Shown: piece by piece, positions 1 through 9,356 of the stretch | How the letters are laid out: each line of letters starts with the position of its first letter | Position numbering within the stretch: position 1 is the first letter of the stretch | NCBI RefSeq assembly: GCF_003333325.1 | Contig: NZ_QOLC01000066.1 | Location: 1 to 64,000, forward strand | Reading direction: 5' to 3' | DNA length: 64,000 nt | Origin: Candidatus Ulvibacter alkanivorans | GTDB lineage: Bacteria; Bacteroidota; Bacteroidia; Flavobacteriales; Flavobacteriaceae | Position numbers and translations under genes: made by a program | The notes under the pieces: model-generated | The model's database searches: none | What the model saw: the letters and a program-made list of their open reading frames with translations, nothing else | Told to the model about the DNA's origin: nothing

Positions 1-32
1 CATAAATTTACAAATTATTTAAAACTAGACCA

Positions 33-170
33 TTACTTGGTGAAGTTGATGGATTGAACAATTTCATTCTTTAACATGATGAGTAATTCATAATCTCCAC
101 TTTCTAAATGATCTATGTTTAGATAGAGTTTGTTTTTTTCAAAAACTTTTTCGGTCGATTTTTCCTGCAT
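33..170 (-). CDS. possible 45-residue small protein, unrecognised
   Basis: An open frame downstream of the lipoprotein gene on the same strand. It runs from ATG at 170 to TAA at 33. Two TGA codons near 208-213 close the frame upstream. The peptide has a lysine-rich start, then a beta-like pattern (LYLNIDHLESGDYELLIML) ending in SINFTK. This GxYxLxI pattern recalls the last strands of small Bacteroidota beta-sandwich domains. I do not recognise a family. It could instead be the degenerate remains of a larger gene, or chance. Confidence 0.33.
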   Translation of the reverse strand: MQEKSTEKVFEKNKLYLNIDHLESGDYELLIMLKNEIVQSINFTK

Positions 171-216
171 TGTCACGTATTCAGTGAAGCTAATTAGTAC
201 AAAGTATCATCACCTT

Positions 217-876
217 TTAATCTATAAAGATTTCAAACTCTCCACCTTCATTTCCGTCTTGCGCACCAAATCCGAAATACCAATTCCCCGATAATTCAGC
301 TTGATTGTTCGTTTGACTTAAGGTGCCAGAGATCGAAAATTCATCATTAGAAGAATCATATGTATAATCTGCAGTAAGTACACCGTTGTTTAATTCCCAA
401 GTTCCAGATCCCACTAGGGGATTAATTCCATCATCTGCCGCTACTTCAAGTGTTCCGTCACTATTGAATTCAAACATAAAATAAAAACTGCCACTATATG
501 TTCCGGTAAAAGCGCCCTGAAAGGGATTGCTCAAGTTTATATTTGCAACCGTTTGGCCTTCGCTATTCGTGGCAATAACATTCATGTTATAATCACCGGG
601 TGCCAGCTGTCTGTTCCAGTTTAATACACCATTGGTACTGTTTAAACTTATGCCCTCGATAGAACTTGACAACGATAAAGTTCCTTGGTTACCATTCCAA
701 GAAATGGTTGGAGCTTCCGAATTTCCTGCCTCAAAAAAGGTTGCCATTAGATTGGTAGAAGGATACGTTAAGGATGGAGACATTACAGTGTCTTCATCGT
801 CATCGGTTAGTCCGCACGATAGAAACAAAGCGAAAGCACTAAGAATTAGTAAAGTTTTTAGATAAAAAAATTTCAT
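217..876 (-). CDS. secreted lipoprotein with Ig-like and lipocalin-like parts
   Basis: A 219-residue hypothetical protein. The N-terminus is a lipoprotein signal peptide whose lipobox (LFLSC) places the lipidated cysteine near residue 21, followed by an acidic DDDED stretch. Residues ~35-115 look like an immunoglobulin/cadherin-like repeat (ISLNSTNGVLNW, APGDYNMNVIATN). Residues ~120-219 resemble a small lipocalin-like beta-sheet domain (GTYSGSF, GSGTWELNNGVLTADYTY, LSGNWYFGFG). The function is unknown; a surface or periplasmic binding role is inference. It lies downstream of the hybrid regulator on the same strand, with a tandem direct repeat in its upstream gap that could be an operator. 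Confidence 0.8.
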   Translation of the reverse strand: MKFFYLKTLLILSAFALFLSCGLTDDDEDTVMSPSLTYPSTNLMATFFEAGNSEAPTISWNGNQGTLSLSSSIEGISLNSTNGVLNWNRQLAPGDYNMNVIATNSEGQTVANINLSNPFQGAFTGTYSGSFYFMFEFNSDGTLEVAADDGINPLVGSGTWELNNGVLTADYTYDSSNDEFSISGTLSQTNNQAELSGNWYFGFGAQDGNEGGEFEIFID

Positions 877-907
877 GATACATTATATTTTAATTTATTC
901 AAACGAA

Positions 908-935
908 ATGAATGCTCCTAGATGAATACTCCTAG
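908..935. repeat. tandem 14-bp direct repeat, candidate operator
   Basis: Two adjacent 14-bp units, ATGAATGCTCCTAG (908-921) and ATGAATACTCCTAG (922-935), differ at one base. They sit 32-59 bp upstream of the lipoprotein start at 876, in the 168-bp gap behind the hybrid regulator. AraC-type regulators typically bind direct repeats, and the regulator's C-terminus is an AraC domain, so this could be its operator. The rest of the gap shows no clear terminator or promoter. Confidence 0.45.
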
Positions 936-1044
936 TTTATCCATTCGAGTTATTAGTGTAAAATTATTGAAGTGTTTTTCGCTAGGCTATAAATTATGTT
1001 CCATAGCTTGTTACAAATGTTCCAAAGTAAGGATGAGTCATGAT

Positions 1045-4000
1045 TTACACCTCTTTTGAAGCAAATTCGGAAGGCGTATATCCATAGGCTTCTTTAAAAC
1101 ATCGTGCAAAATAAGAGGGAGAATTAAATCCTACAGTATAGGCAATTTCCGAAGTAGTATTATCCGATTCTTTTAATAAGCCTGCCGCTAATCTTAATCG
1201 GTGCGAACGAATAAAAGAAGAAGTACTTTTACCAACTATTGATTTTAACTTTCTGTGCAGTTGTGTTCGACTAATATTCATTAGATCCGCAAATTTTTCG
1301 CTAGTCAACTCGGGATCGGTTATATGTGTGTCGAGAACCGACTGCATTCGTTTTAGGAATTCTGTTTCTGTCGATGTTATACCGAGGTTGGGATCGATCG
1401 TAAAAGTCTTGCTAAAATGCGCTTCCACCTTTTTTCTTGTCTCAAGTAACTGTTGCACTCTTACTTTTAGTTTTTCTACACTAAAGGGTTTTGTGATATA
1501 TGCATCGGCACCCGTTTGTAGTCCTTGAATTTCTGCTTCCTCACCAACTTTAGCTGTGAGCAATATAACGGGTATATGACTAGTAAGTTCATTTGTTTTT
1601 ATAGTGTCACAAAGTTCGATTCCGCTCTTTATGGGCATCATTATGTCACTTATAATAAGATGCGGCAGGTGTTCGATGGCTAGTTCGATGCCTGCTTTGC
1701 CGTTTTCTGCTTCCAGTATATTATATTTGAGGGTGAATACGGAAACAATATATTCACGCACTTCCATGTTATCTTCCACGATCAAAAGTGTTTCTGTATT
1801 TTTGTTATCTGAAGCTGAATTTTGTATAATCTCTTCGGAAACATTCGATCTTTGTTTTATGACGTCTTCTTCATTGAAAGCTTCTTTTACCACCGGTAAG
1901 GTGACCGTGAACTGAATGCTATTATCTCCACTCGCATGTGCAATTATATTTCCATTATGAAGATTTGCTAATTCTTTTACTAACGCCAATCCTACGCCAA
2001 TGCCTTCCGAAGACTCATCTGCCTGATAGAAGCGATTGAACAACTGATTTATTTGTCCTACGTTTCTACCATCCTTCTTGTTGGTAATGGCAAAAACGAA
2101 CCAATCTTGATCTTTTTTTGCCTGCATAGTGATTGTGGTATTCTCAACTGCATACTTTATGGCATTGTTCACTAAATTTGTTACTATTTTTTCAATCACA
2201 TCTCTGTCAAACCAACAGTTCTTTAAATTATCAAATTCATATTCGAATTCAATGCGTTTGTCTTTGGCAGCATACCGGAAAGTGTTTATGATTTGCTTTA
2301 AGAATAGTTCTAGATTGCCTTGTTCAATCTTTAACTTGATCGAACCGGAATCGGTAAGGGACAGGTCTAACATCTGATTTACCAAATGAATAAGTCGATT
2401 GCTGTTTTGTTTAATAAGCGTAAGGTCCTTTTTATCTTTTTCGGTCAATTCTTCTCGTTTTAATTGGTTTTCTACCGGTCCTGATATTAGTGTCAACGGT
2501 GTGCGTATTTCATGCGATATGTTCGTGTAAAGATTTGTTTTAAACTCATCTAATTTCTTAAGTCGTTCAGTTTCTTCATGATCTTTAAGTAGTTGATTTT
2601 GAACATTCCACCGCCACTTTAAGTAGGCATAAATTCCGTACAATAGCCATAAAAATAGAATGAGGTATATCACCTTCGCCAAGTTTGTAGCGTACCACGG
2701 TTGTGCAATGGTAAACGAATAGGCTGTTGGGGTCTCATTCCAAATACCATCGTAGTTGCTCGATATAACTTGAAAGGTGTATTCGTTTGGCGGAAGGTTG
2801 GTATAGTGTGCCACATTTGTATTATTGGCAAGTATCCAATCGGTATCGTTATTAGATAATTTGTATTTGAATTTATTCCGTTCCGGCTGAGAATAATGTA
2901 AGGATGCAAATGTGAACGTAATTGTATTTTCGTTGTGATCAAATTGTTGTCCCGGAAGTAATTCGCGTTCCGTATTAAATACTTCTAAACCGGTAATAAT
3001 GGTCTTTGGGATTACGGGATTAAAAGAAAGTTGCTCAGGATGAAACCAATTTATTCCATCTAAACCACCAAAGTACAAGTTGCCTTTATCATCTTTAAAG
3101 TAAGCCCCCGTGTTGTATTCCAATGCTTGTAGTCCGTCATAATCGGTGTAATTTTCGATTGTTGCATAATACTCACCATCTATTGTGAAATTAGACAATC
3201 CTTGATTAGAACTTAGCCATAGATTTCCTTTATCGTCGGGAAGAATGCCGTAAATAACATTATTTGGCAATCCATTTTCTCTAGTGAACGCCCGTACAGA
3301 TTCGTCGATCAAATTGTATAAGATCAATCCTTTACCATTTGTGCCTACCCAAAGTTTGTTGCTTGTATAGTATAAACTTTTGATAGGCACCGAAACCGCA
3401 TCTATTTTAGTGATAATGTTAGTTTGTATATCTAATTTGAACAACCCTTTATCTTCGGTTCCAATCCAGATTATAGAACCTTTACCTTGTTCAATGGTTC
3501 GAATGTTATTGGTAGTTAATGTAGAATTTTGACGGTTAAAGGACTTTTTGATTCCAAGTTGCGGATCGAATAGAATTAGACCTTGACTTCGAGTACATAA
3601 CCAAAGTGAGTCGTTAGCGGTCTTATAAATTTTCCAAATGGTTAAACCATTGGTCTCAGGAAAGTCTTTAAAGGTTCCGGAATTCGTCAAGTATTGTAGT
3701 CCTTTATTTTGATGGCCTATCCAAAGTCCGTTCGTATCATACGACAAGCTCATTACCCGATCACCGGCCAAATCGGAATTGTCTTTTGTAAATGTTTTAA
3801 AATTTTGTTGTGATAGCTGAAGCTGTGATAATCCTTTTCCCGAGGTTCCTAACCAAATGGTCTTCTCATTTGCGGCTATCGCTCTGGTGACATCCACTTG
3901 AATACTAATAGGAAGTTGTTTATTGGTCAATACATTGAATTTTACCAAATGCTCGTCGTAATAACTTAAACCTGCACCATCTGTACCCAACCACATAGTA

Positions 4001-4962
4001 TTTGTGAAATCTTCGTAAAGACTTAAAACATCATTGTAATGCAAAGCATACGGATTGGTCTTATTGGCAACAAAATGTCGAATGGTCTCACGTTTAAAAT
4101 CAATCAAATATGCACCTTCTCCATAGGTCGCAACCCAGAGTCGATCGCGATGGTCTATTTCAAGGTCTAAGATGTTAAGGTTTGATGAAAATGGAGCTTC
4201 TTCAAACCCTTGAAATAGCGTATACTGATTCGAGTTTTCTGGTTTTATAAAAAGACCCTTTCCATAGGTGCCGGCAAACACTACCCCTTGTTTGTTTTGA
4301 GCCAGCGCACTAAATGCTGTGTTTTCGAATCCTTCAATAAGAATAAACGAATGGGTGGTTTCAGTTACTTCTAATAAGCCTTCCGAAGTAGAAAAAAGAA
4401 GCCTGTCATTTAACTCCATACTGTCGTAGAAATGCAGAGCGCCAAGCGCGGCACTTGCTACTTTAATGGGTTCGTTTTCAGAAAGGTCAGTTACATACAG
4501 TCCATCTCCATAAGTGCCAATGTAATAATGATCATTTTTATCTTGAATGACCGTACTCGCATTTTCAATGGACGAAATAGGAGAGAAGCTATCGGTTATA
4601 GAGTTATATCGCTCCAATCGACCTGTAATTGGTATGATGAATAGTTGTCCTGCCTTGTCCACATAAACTTCACCAAGTCGACTATATGTAGGTCGCGTAA
4701 CATCTTCAAACTGTTTGCTGTATTGATAAAATCTAGTACCATCATAACGGTTAAGGCCGTCTTGAGTAGCGAACCACATAAATCCAATACTGTCCTGAGC
4801 GATGCTTACAACACTGTTTTGCGAAAGTCCTTGGGCAACGGTTAATTCCCGAAATGAAAATTGTTTTTGGAATCGCCCGTTATCTTGGCACCTAGCTAAT
4901 TGAGGAATAGACCAAAAAGCCATTGCCAAGACTGCAAATGGTAACGAGATTAATTTAGGCAT
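1045..4962 (-). CDS. hybrid two-component sensor/regulator (HTCS) with AraC output
   Basis: A one-protein signalling system of about 1305 residues. In order: signal peptide, a two-component-regulator beta-propeller (~30-670; repeats such as LWVGTNGKGL and MWLGTDGAGLSYYD), a Y_Y_Y domain (~670-755), one membrane helix (~760-778), HisKA with the phospho-acceptor His in NISHEIRTPLTL (~816), HATPase, a receiver (LIVEDNMEVREY; acceptor Asp in IISDIMMP) and a C-terminal AraC helix-turn-helix (last ~85 residues). The periplasmic propeller senses a ligand and the AraC part binds DNA. I chose ATG 4962; a TTG two codons upstream is less likely. Family members usually sit beside polysaccharide-utilisation genes, but no SusCD pair or glycosidase lies nearby, so its target is unclear. 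Confidence 0.95.
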   Translation of the reverse strand: MPKLISLPFAVLAMAFWSIPQLARCQDNGRFQKQFSFRELTVAQGLSQNSVVSIAQDSIGFMWFATQDGLNRYDGTRFYQYSKQFEDVTRPTYSRLGEVYVDKAGQLFIIPITGRLERYNSITDSFSPISSIENASTVIQDKNDHYYIGTYGDGLYVTDLSENEPIKVASAALGALHFYDSMELNDRLLFSTSEGLLEVTETTHSFILIEGFENTAFSALAQNKQGVVFAGTYGKGLFIKPENSNQYTLFQGFEEAPFSSNLNILDLEIDHRDRLWVATYGEGAYLIDFKRETIRHFVANKTNPYALHYNDVLSLYEDFTNTMWLGTDGAGLSYYDEHLVKFNVLTNKQLPISIQVDVTRAIAANEKTIWLGTSGKGLSQLQLSQQNFKTFTKDNSDLAGDRVMSLSYDTNGLWIGHQNKGLQYLTNSGTFKDFPETNGLTIWKIYKTANDSLWLCTRSQGLILFDPQLGIKKSFNRQNSTLTTNNIRTIEQGKGSIIWIGTEDKGLFKLDIQTNIITKIDAVSVPIKSLYYTSNKLWVGTNGKGLILYNLIDESVRAFTRENGLPNNVIYGILPDDKGNLWLSSNQGLSNFTIDGEYYATIENYTDYDGLQALEYNTGAYFKDDKGNLYFGGLDGINWFHPEQLSFNPVIPKTIITGLEVFNTERELLPGQQFDHNENTITFTFASLHYSQPERNKFKYKLSNNDTDWILANNTNVAHYTNLPPNEYTFQVISSNYDGIWNETPTAYSFTIAQPWYATNLAKVIYLILFLWLLYGIYAYLKWRWNVQNQLLKDHEETERLKKLDEFKTNLYTNISHEIRTPLTLISGPVENQLKREELTEKDKKDLTLIKQNSNRLIHLVNQMLDLSLTDSGSIKLKIEQGNLELFLKQIINTFRYAAKDKRIEFEYEFDNLKNCWFDRDVIEKIVTNLVNNAIKYAVENTTITMQAKKDQDWFVFAITNKKDGRNVGQINQLFNRFYQADESSEGIGVGLALVKELANLHNGNIIAHASGDNSIQFTVTLPVVKEAFNEEDVIKQRSNVSEEIIQNSASDNKNTETLLIVEDNMEVREYIVSVFTLKYNILEAENGKAGIELAIEHLPHLIISDIMMPIKSGIELCDTIKTNELTSHIPVILLTAKVGEEAEIQGLQTGADAYITKPFSVEKLKVRVQQLLETRKKVEAHFSKTFTIDPNLGITSTETEFLKRMQSVLDTHITDPELTSEKFADLMNISRTQLHRKLKSIVGKSTSSFIRSHRLRLAAGLLKESDNTTSEIAYTVGFNSPSYFARCFKEAYGYTPSEFASKEV

Positions 4963-5060
4963 GTACAAAAATTCTTACTTAAAAATATAAAAGAATCTTT
5001 AAACCTCCTTAAATAAAGCGTTTATAAAGCGTTGAAAATTAATAAAATGTGAGTTCGGAC

Positions 5061-5297
5061 TTAGAACATGGCCCTAAGGATCCATTTAATGCCATTAAAT
5101 AATAGGAAAATGGTAGCGCCCATCGCTGCTATGGCTAACGGTAAGATCCAATACATGGGAATGGTGTCCTTGTTGAGAAATGTAAATGTAAATAAATACG
5201 TGGTAAGTACTAACAACGGTATTGCAAAAGCAAGTCGTTTTAGCCCTTTAATCAGTAATTTTAAATCGGTGTGTTCTTTAGGCATTTTTGTAGGCAT
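5061..5297 (-). CDS. DUF6095 family small membrane protein
   Basis: A 78-residue protein (74 if ATG 5285 is used) with two hydrophobic helices, about residues 25-45 and 50-70 (LAFAIPLLVLTTYLFTFTFL and WILPLAIAAMGATIFLLF). It resembles the DUF6095 proteins that often follow murQ in Flavobacteriia. The function is unknown. Either start overlaps the 3' end of murQ, which suggests translational coupling and a shared transcript. Confidence 0.7.
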   Translation of the reverse strand: MPTKMPKEHTDLKLLIKGLKRLAFAIPLLVLTTYLFTFTFLNKDTIPMYWILPLAIAAMGATIFLLFNGIKWILRAMF

Positions 5298-6093
5298 TAA
5301 TAGCGTTGCGAACACTTTTATGGGTGTCTAATAATTGTTTTGCTTTTTCTTCGGAAACAGCCAGGGCCTCCATGATCATTCGGGTGCCACGATCTAACAA
5401 TTTGTTGTTGCTCAATTGCATATCGACCATCTTATTACCCTTTACTCGTCCCAATTGGATCATTGCCGCTGTCGAGATCATATTTAGAACTAGTTTTTGC
5501 GCAGTCCCGGCTTTCATTCTTGAGCTTCCGGTGACAAATTCGGGTCCTACCACCACCTCGACCGGTAATTGAGCGGTTGTTGCTAACGGACTTCCTTCAT
5601 TGCAAGTTATACAGCCGGTTATTATACCGTTTTCATTGCAATGCTTTAGCGCGCCAATTACATATGGAGTGGTGCCCGAAGCAGCAATCCCAATAACAAC
5701 ATCCTTATCAGAAATCTGATGTTCCTGCAGATCATTCCAACCTTGATGGTGCGAATCTTCTGCAAACTCAACCGCTTTGCGCATCGCAGCATCCCCGCCT
5801 GCCATAAGTCCAACGACCAAGCCGTGCGGTACACCAAAAGTAGGAGGGCATTCGCTTGCATCTACGATTCCTAAGCGACCACTAGTACCGGCGCCAATAT
5901 AAAAAAGGCGTCCACCGTTCTTTAATTTTTCTGAAACGGCTTCGGAAAGTTTTGTGATCTGTGGTAGCGCTTTTTCAACAGCCTTGGGCACCTTTTTATC
6001 TTCAGAATTAATATGAACTAATAATTCTGAAACACTCATTTTTTCCAAATGATCGTAGTGTGAAGCTGCCTCTGTTGTTTTGGTAAAAGCCAT
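5278..6093 (-). CDS. murQ: N-acetylmuramic acid 6-phosphate etherase
   Basis: A 271-residue cytoplasmic SIS-domain lyase. It cleaves the lactyl ether of MurNAc 6-phosphate to GlcNAc 6-phosphate and D-lactate in muropeptide recycling. The signature FYIGAGTSGRLGIVDASE, the following CPPTFGVP and the GSSRMKAGTAQKL stretch are diagnostic. The length fits the shorter Bacteroidota form. I chose ATG 6093 because the reading begins MAFTKTTEAASHYDHLEKMS; the longer frame needs a TTG. A TAnnTTTG box lies 3 nt upstream of this ATG, so transcription may start at the start codon. DUF6095 overlaps its 3' end. Confidence 0.95.
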   Translation of the reverse strand: MAFTKTTEAASHYDHLEKMSVSELLVHINSEDKKVPKAVEKALPQITKLSEAVSEKLKNGGRLFYIGAGTSGRLGIVDASECPPTFGVPHGLVVGLMAGGDAAMRKAVEFAEDSHHQGWNDLQEHQISDKDVVIGIAASGTTPYVIGALKHCNENGIITGCITCNEGSPLATTAQLPVEVVVGPEFVTGSSRMKAGTAQKLVLNMISTAAMIQLGRVKGNKMVDMQLSNNKLLDRGTRMIMEALAVSEEKAKQLLDTHKSVRNAINAYKNA

Positions 6094-6096
6094 GTA

Positions 6097-6104
6097 CAAA
6101 TTTA
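6097..6104 (-). promoter_or_regulatory. -7 box TAAATTTG of murQ
   Basis: On the minus strand TAAATTTG matches TAnnTTTG exactly and ends 3 nt before ATG 6093. It fits in the 23-bp gap behind the DUF4249 gene. I see no clear -33 TTG. The position predicts a leaderless murQ mRNA. Confidence 0.5.
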
Positions 6105-6116
6105 CAATTTATAAGT

Positions 6117-6923
6117 TTATTGTACGGTATAACTTAATTCTGAAACTTGAGAAATTCGAAAGTAACCCAACGGAAAATTATCAGGATTGGTCTCATTTAT
6201 AATATTACCGCGTACTGTGGCAGGTTGGGTCTCAAATGGACCGTTACTTTGGTCACTACTTTGCTGAAGCAACGTAAACATAAAATTATAAAAAGGCTCG
6301 TCTACACCATGCAATCTAAACAAGACATCGTCACCTGCTTCTAGATCTTCCACAAAATAAAAACCAAAGATCTGATTGCCGTCGAAAAACTCGTCATTAA
6401 AAGCATCATAGCTATTTCCTGCTTGCGATAAGCCTTCGAAAAAATAAAAATTATCAACATTCCCCGGATCGGTAAAGAACGCCTTTAATTCGATGCTCTC
6501 ATTGTCAAATCCGCCATCATCTTCTTGCTCCACGAATTCTAATGGTACCACGGGAACAAATTGTTCGGTGGCAGCATACAATTCGTCTCGATAACGCACT
6601 TCGAGCGTATAGGATTTTGCGGGATCGATGACAAGGGGTTGGTTGTAAATACCATTTTGAAATAAGTCTAGGTTGGTCACTGTTCCATCTTCAGAGATGA
6701 CACGAACCTGTGCATCGTTCACCGCTGTTGCTTGGTTGCTGAAAAAGGGTTTGGTGAGTCGTAATTCGACACGTGCCTGACTCTGTTCTCCAATCTCTTC
6801 CACATTAAATGTGGCTTCAATTACCAAACGCGGTGCTCCTTCATTTAGATCAACATCGATCACGTCTTCACAAGAAGTGGCGATCAAAAAGTAAGTAATC
6901 AACAATAGGATCTTCTTCATCAT
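6117..6923 (-). CDS. DUF4249 family lipoprotein
   Basis: About 268 residues. The N-terminus MMKKILLLITYFLIATSC is a lipoprotein signal with the lipidated Cys at ~18. It is followed by EDVIDVDLNEGAPRLVIEA, typical of DUF4249: acidic residues after the cysteine, then beta-rich Ig-like strands (YTLEVRYRDELYAATEQFVP). The start overlaps the stop of the TonB-receptor gene by one base (TAATG), so the two are co-translated. DUF4249 proteins are commonly encoded next to TonB receptors of this kind, which suggests a surface lipoprotein partner analogous to SusD. The substrate is unknown. Either of two adjacent ATG codons (6923, 6920) could be used. Confidence 0.88.
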   Translation of the reverse strand: MMKKILLLITYFLIATSCEDVIDVDLNEGAPRLVIEATFNVEEIGEQSQARVELRLTKPFFSNQATAVNDAQVRVISEDGTVTNLDLFQNGIYNQPLVIDPAKSYTLEVRYRDELYAATEQFVPVVPLEFVEQEDDGGFDNESIELKAFFTDPGNVDNFYFFEGLSQAGNSYDAFNDEFFDGNQIFGFYFVEDLEAGDDVLFRLHGVDEPFYNFMFTLLQQSSDQSNGPFETQPATVRGNIINETNPDNFPLGYFRISQVSELSYTVQ

Positions 6924-9283
6924 TAAAATTTAAAATTATAGGTTACTGCCGGGATGATTCCGAAGATAGAAAGACGAACAGCCTCGTTTCTACCCACATC
7001 ACTATTTTCTCTAAACGAAATCGATGCTGCGTTCATTCGGTTGTATACATTGTAGACACTAAATACCCATTCACTCTTCCATCTTTTTTTAGAATTTGGT
7101 TTGGGAACCCAAGTAGCCGAGAGGTCCAAGTGATGGAAATCTGACAACCGACTGCTGTTTCGAGCCTCGTATACAGGAACTACGATGTCGTTGTAAATAT
7201 ATTGTCCGTTAGGAAATGTAAACGGTTGTCCGGTTTGATAAATAAAATTTGCCCCGAACGACCATTTTTTATTTAGTTCATACTGGCCGGTAATACTAAT
7301 ATCATGTGTTTTATCCCAGGCAGACCGGTACCATTCACCATTGTTGATTCCAATCTCTACTGGGGTTCTGCCCGGCGTTCGTTGTTCACTTCGAGAAAGT
7401 GTGTAAGCGATCCAACCTTGCAGTTTTCCTTCAGTTTTACGAAATAATACTTCTAACCCATAAGCACGTGCTTCCCCTTTAAGTAAGATCTGTTCTACGG
7501 CATTATTGGCAATAAGATCGGCGTCGTCTACATAATCTAATCGGTTTTTCACGATTTTATAGTACGATTCCACTTCTAGCGAGTAATCTTCAAAATTTTT
7601 GAAATATCCAACCGCAACCTGATCGGCTAACTGTGGATCGAGATACTTGCCACTAGGTGCATAAATATCGAAAGGGGTAGGAGAGGTCGTATTACTTATA
7701 AGATGGATGTACTGCGACATACGATTGTAGCTGGCCTTGACCGAAGAGGTCTCTGTTAATTGGTATGCAATTGCAATTCGAGGTTCAAGATTCACAAACG
7801 ACTTTATAGTTTCGTTTCGATCAAAGGAGACTGTATCTATAGGGGTTGCTTTTTGATAAATGTCTAAGGCTTCGTTATACACTATAGGATTATCATTGGC
7901 ATAAATGTTTAAAGCATCTTGCCCCAGACGATTAAAGGTGGAGAGTCGTACACCTGCCTGCACGGCTAATTTATCGGAAACCGTTACCTCGGCTTCTGCG
8001 TAGAGCGCATTTTCAAAGGCGTACTTGTTGGTCAATTTGAACGGATTGATCCCGGAGCTTTCGGTAGTGGGTTTTATACTTCCCGGATTAAATTTGTAAT
8101 AAATGCTATTTAAGCCGTAGTGTAGTTCTATTTTTTCTGAAAGATAATGGGTAAGGTCATACTTCAAGTTTCCATTGCGAATGCCACTTTCAAAATCAAA
8201 TTCTACAAAACTAAGTTCGAGTCCGTAGAAGTAATCGGAATAGATCAACGATAGATTACTAAACAACTTTTCAGAAAACAAATGGTTCCACCGTACATTG
8301 AAGGTGCTGTTTCCGAAGCTATTCGAAAAACTGTCGGATATACTAAACACATCTCTTCCGAAGTAACCCGACAAATACAGCCTATTGGTATCGTTCAAAT
8401 TGTAACTTATCTTGGTGTTTAAATCGTAGAAATACGCGACATTGTCATTATCGAACAGTGGAAGGAACAAGTGGGCATAACTGCTGCGTCCACCCACTAA
8501 GAAGGAGGCAGTGTCCTTTTTTATCGGGCCTTCCAATAACAGCCTACTGGCAACCACACCAATACCGCCATTCGCTCTAAATTCTTTTTTGTTGCCATCT
8601 TTTTGATAAATATCGAGCACCGAAGAAATTCGACCGCCATAACGTGCCGGAATTCCGCCTTTGTACAAGGTGAGGTCTTTAATGGCGTCGGGATTAAATA
8701 CGGAAAAAAACCCAAATAAATGCGATGAATTGTAAAGGGTAGCCTCATCTAAAAGCACCAAGTTTTGATCGGCAGCCCCGCCGCGAACGTTGAATCCGCT
8801 GGCCCCTTCACCGGCATTTGTGACTCCGGGAAGTAAGGTGATCGACTTAATTACATCGGTCTCTCCTAAGACCACAGGGATCTTTTTGATGGTGTTCATC
8901 GATAAGGAATTAACACTCATCTGTGGTTTTCGGATGTTGAGTTTTTCAATATCCGATTTTAAGATCACCTCATCCAGGGTTTCGGTATCAGTTTCCAAGA
9001 CCACCGACTTCACCGTATTCTTGTTCAATTCTATGGTAAAGCTTTTGGTCGTAAAACCAAGCGTACGATAAAAAACCTCATAGGAACCTTCGGGAAGCGT
9101 GATCGAATAGAAACCATATTCATTAGTAATAGCCCCCGCTTGCATAGACGGAATGATGACATTAACGCCAATTAAGGTCTCACCCGACTCAGCTTCAGCT
9201 ACAGTACCACTAAGGGTATATTTGGTTTGGGCGACTAACGAAATGCTTCCGAAGCAACACAGAAGCAGTAGAAAATATTTCAA
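6923..9283 (-). CDS. TonB-dependent outer-membrane receptor with carboxypeptidase-like N-terminal domain
   Basis: 786 residues: signal peptide (LLLLCCFGSISLVAQ), a carboxypeptidase-regulatory-like domain (~20-105; GTVAEAESGETLIGVNVII), a TonB plug (~115-225; GFNVRGGAADQNLVLLDEA) and a 22-strand-type barrel ending in an aromatic (VTYNFKF). It imports an unknown ligand using TonB/ExbBD energy. The start codon is TTG, because no ATG lies near the signal peptide. A TACTTTTA box (9294-9301) sits about 10 nt upstream. The stop overlaps the DUF4249 start (TAATG). At 786 residues it is shorter than SusC proteins (~1000), which fits the DUF4249-linked class. Confidence 0.93.
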   Translation of the reverse strand: MKYFLLLLCCFGSISLVAQTKYTLSGTVAEAESGETLIGVNVIIPSMQAGAITNEYGFYSITLPEGSYEVFYRTLGFTTKSFTIELNKNTVKSVVLETDTETLDEVILKSDIEKLNIRKPQMSVNSLSMNTIKKIPVVLGETDVIKSITLLPGVTNAGEGASGFNVRGGAADQNLVLLDEATLYNSSHLFGFFSVFNPDAIKDLTLYKGGIPARYGGRISSVLDIYQKDGNKKEFRANGGIGVVASRLLLEGPIKKDTASFLVGGRSSYAHLFLPLFDNDNVAYFYDLNTKISYNLNDTNRLYLSGYFGRDVFSISDSFSNSFGNSTFNVRWNHLFSEKLFSNLSLIYSDYFYGLELSFVEFDFESGIRNGNLKYDLTHYLSEKIELHYGLNSIYYKFNPGSIKPTTESSGINPFKLTNKYAFENALYAEAEVTVSDKLAVQAGVRLSTFNRLGQDALNIYANDNPIVYNEALDIYQKATPIDTVSFDRNETIKSFVNLEPRIAIAYQLTETSSVKASYNRMSQYIHLISNTTSPTPFDIYAPSGKYLDPQLADQVAVGYFKNFEDYSLEVESYYKIVKNRLDYVDDADLIANNAVEQILLKGEARAYGLEVLFRKTEGKLQGWIAYTLSRSEQRTPGRTPVEIGINNGEWYRSAWDKTHDISITGQYELNKKWSFGANFIYQTGQPFTFPNGQYIYNDIVVPVYEARNSSRLSDFHHLDLSATWVPKPNSKKRWKSEWVFSVYNVYNRMNAASISFRENSDVGRNEAVRLSIFGIIPAVTYNFKF

Positions 9284-9356
9284 TTTTTTTTATTAAAAGT
9301 AATGACAATTAGAGAATTAAAAAAGTGATTACTCGTGTTAATTTAAACTCTCGTAC

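Noticed and set aside
2670-2942. 90-residue frame inside the hybrid regulator gene
   Set aside because: It is a shadow in another frame of a clearly coding region (Y_Y_Y domain).
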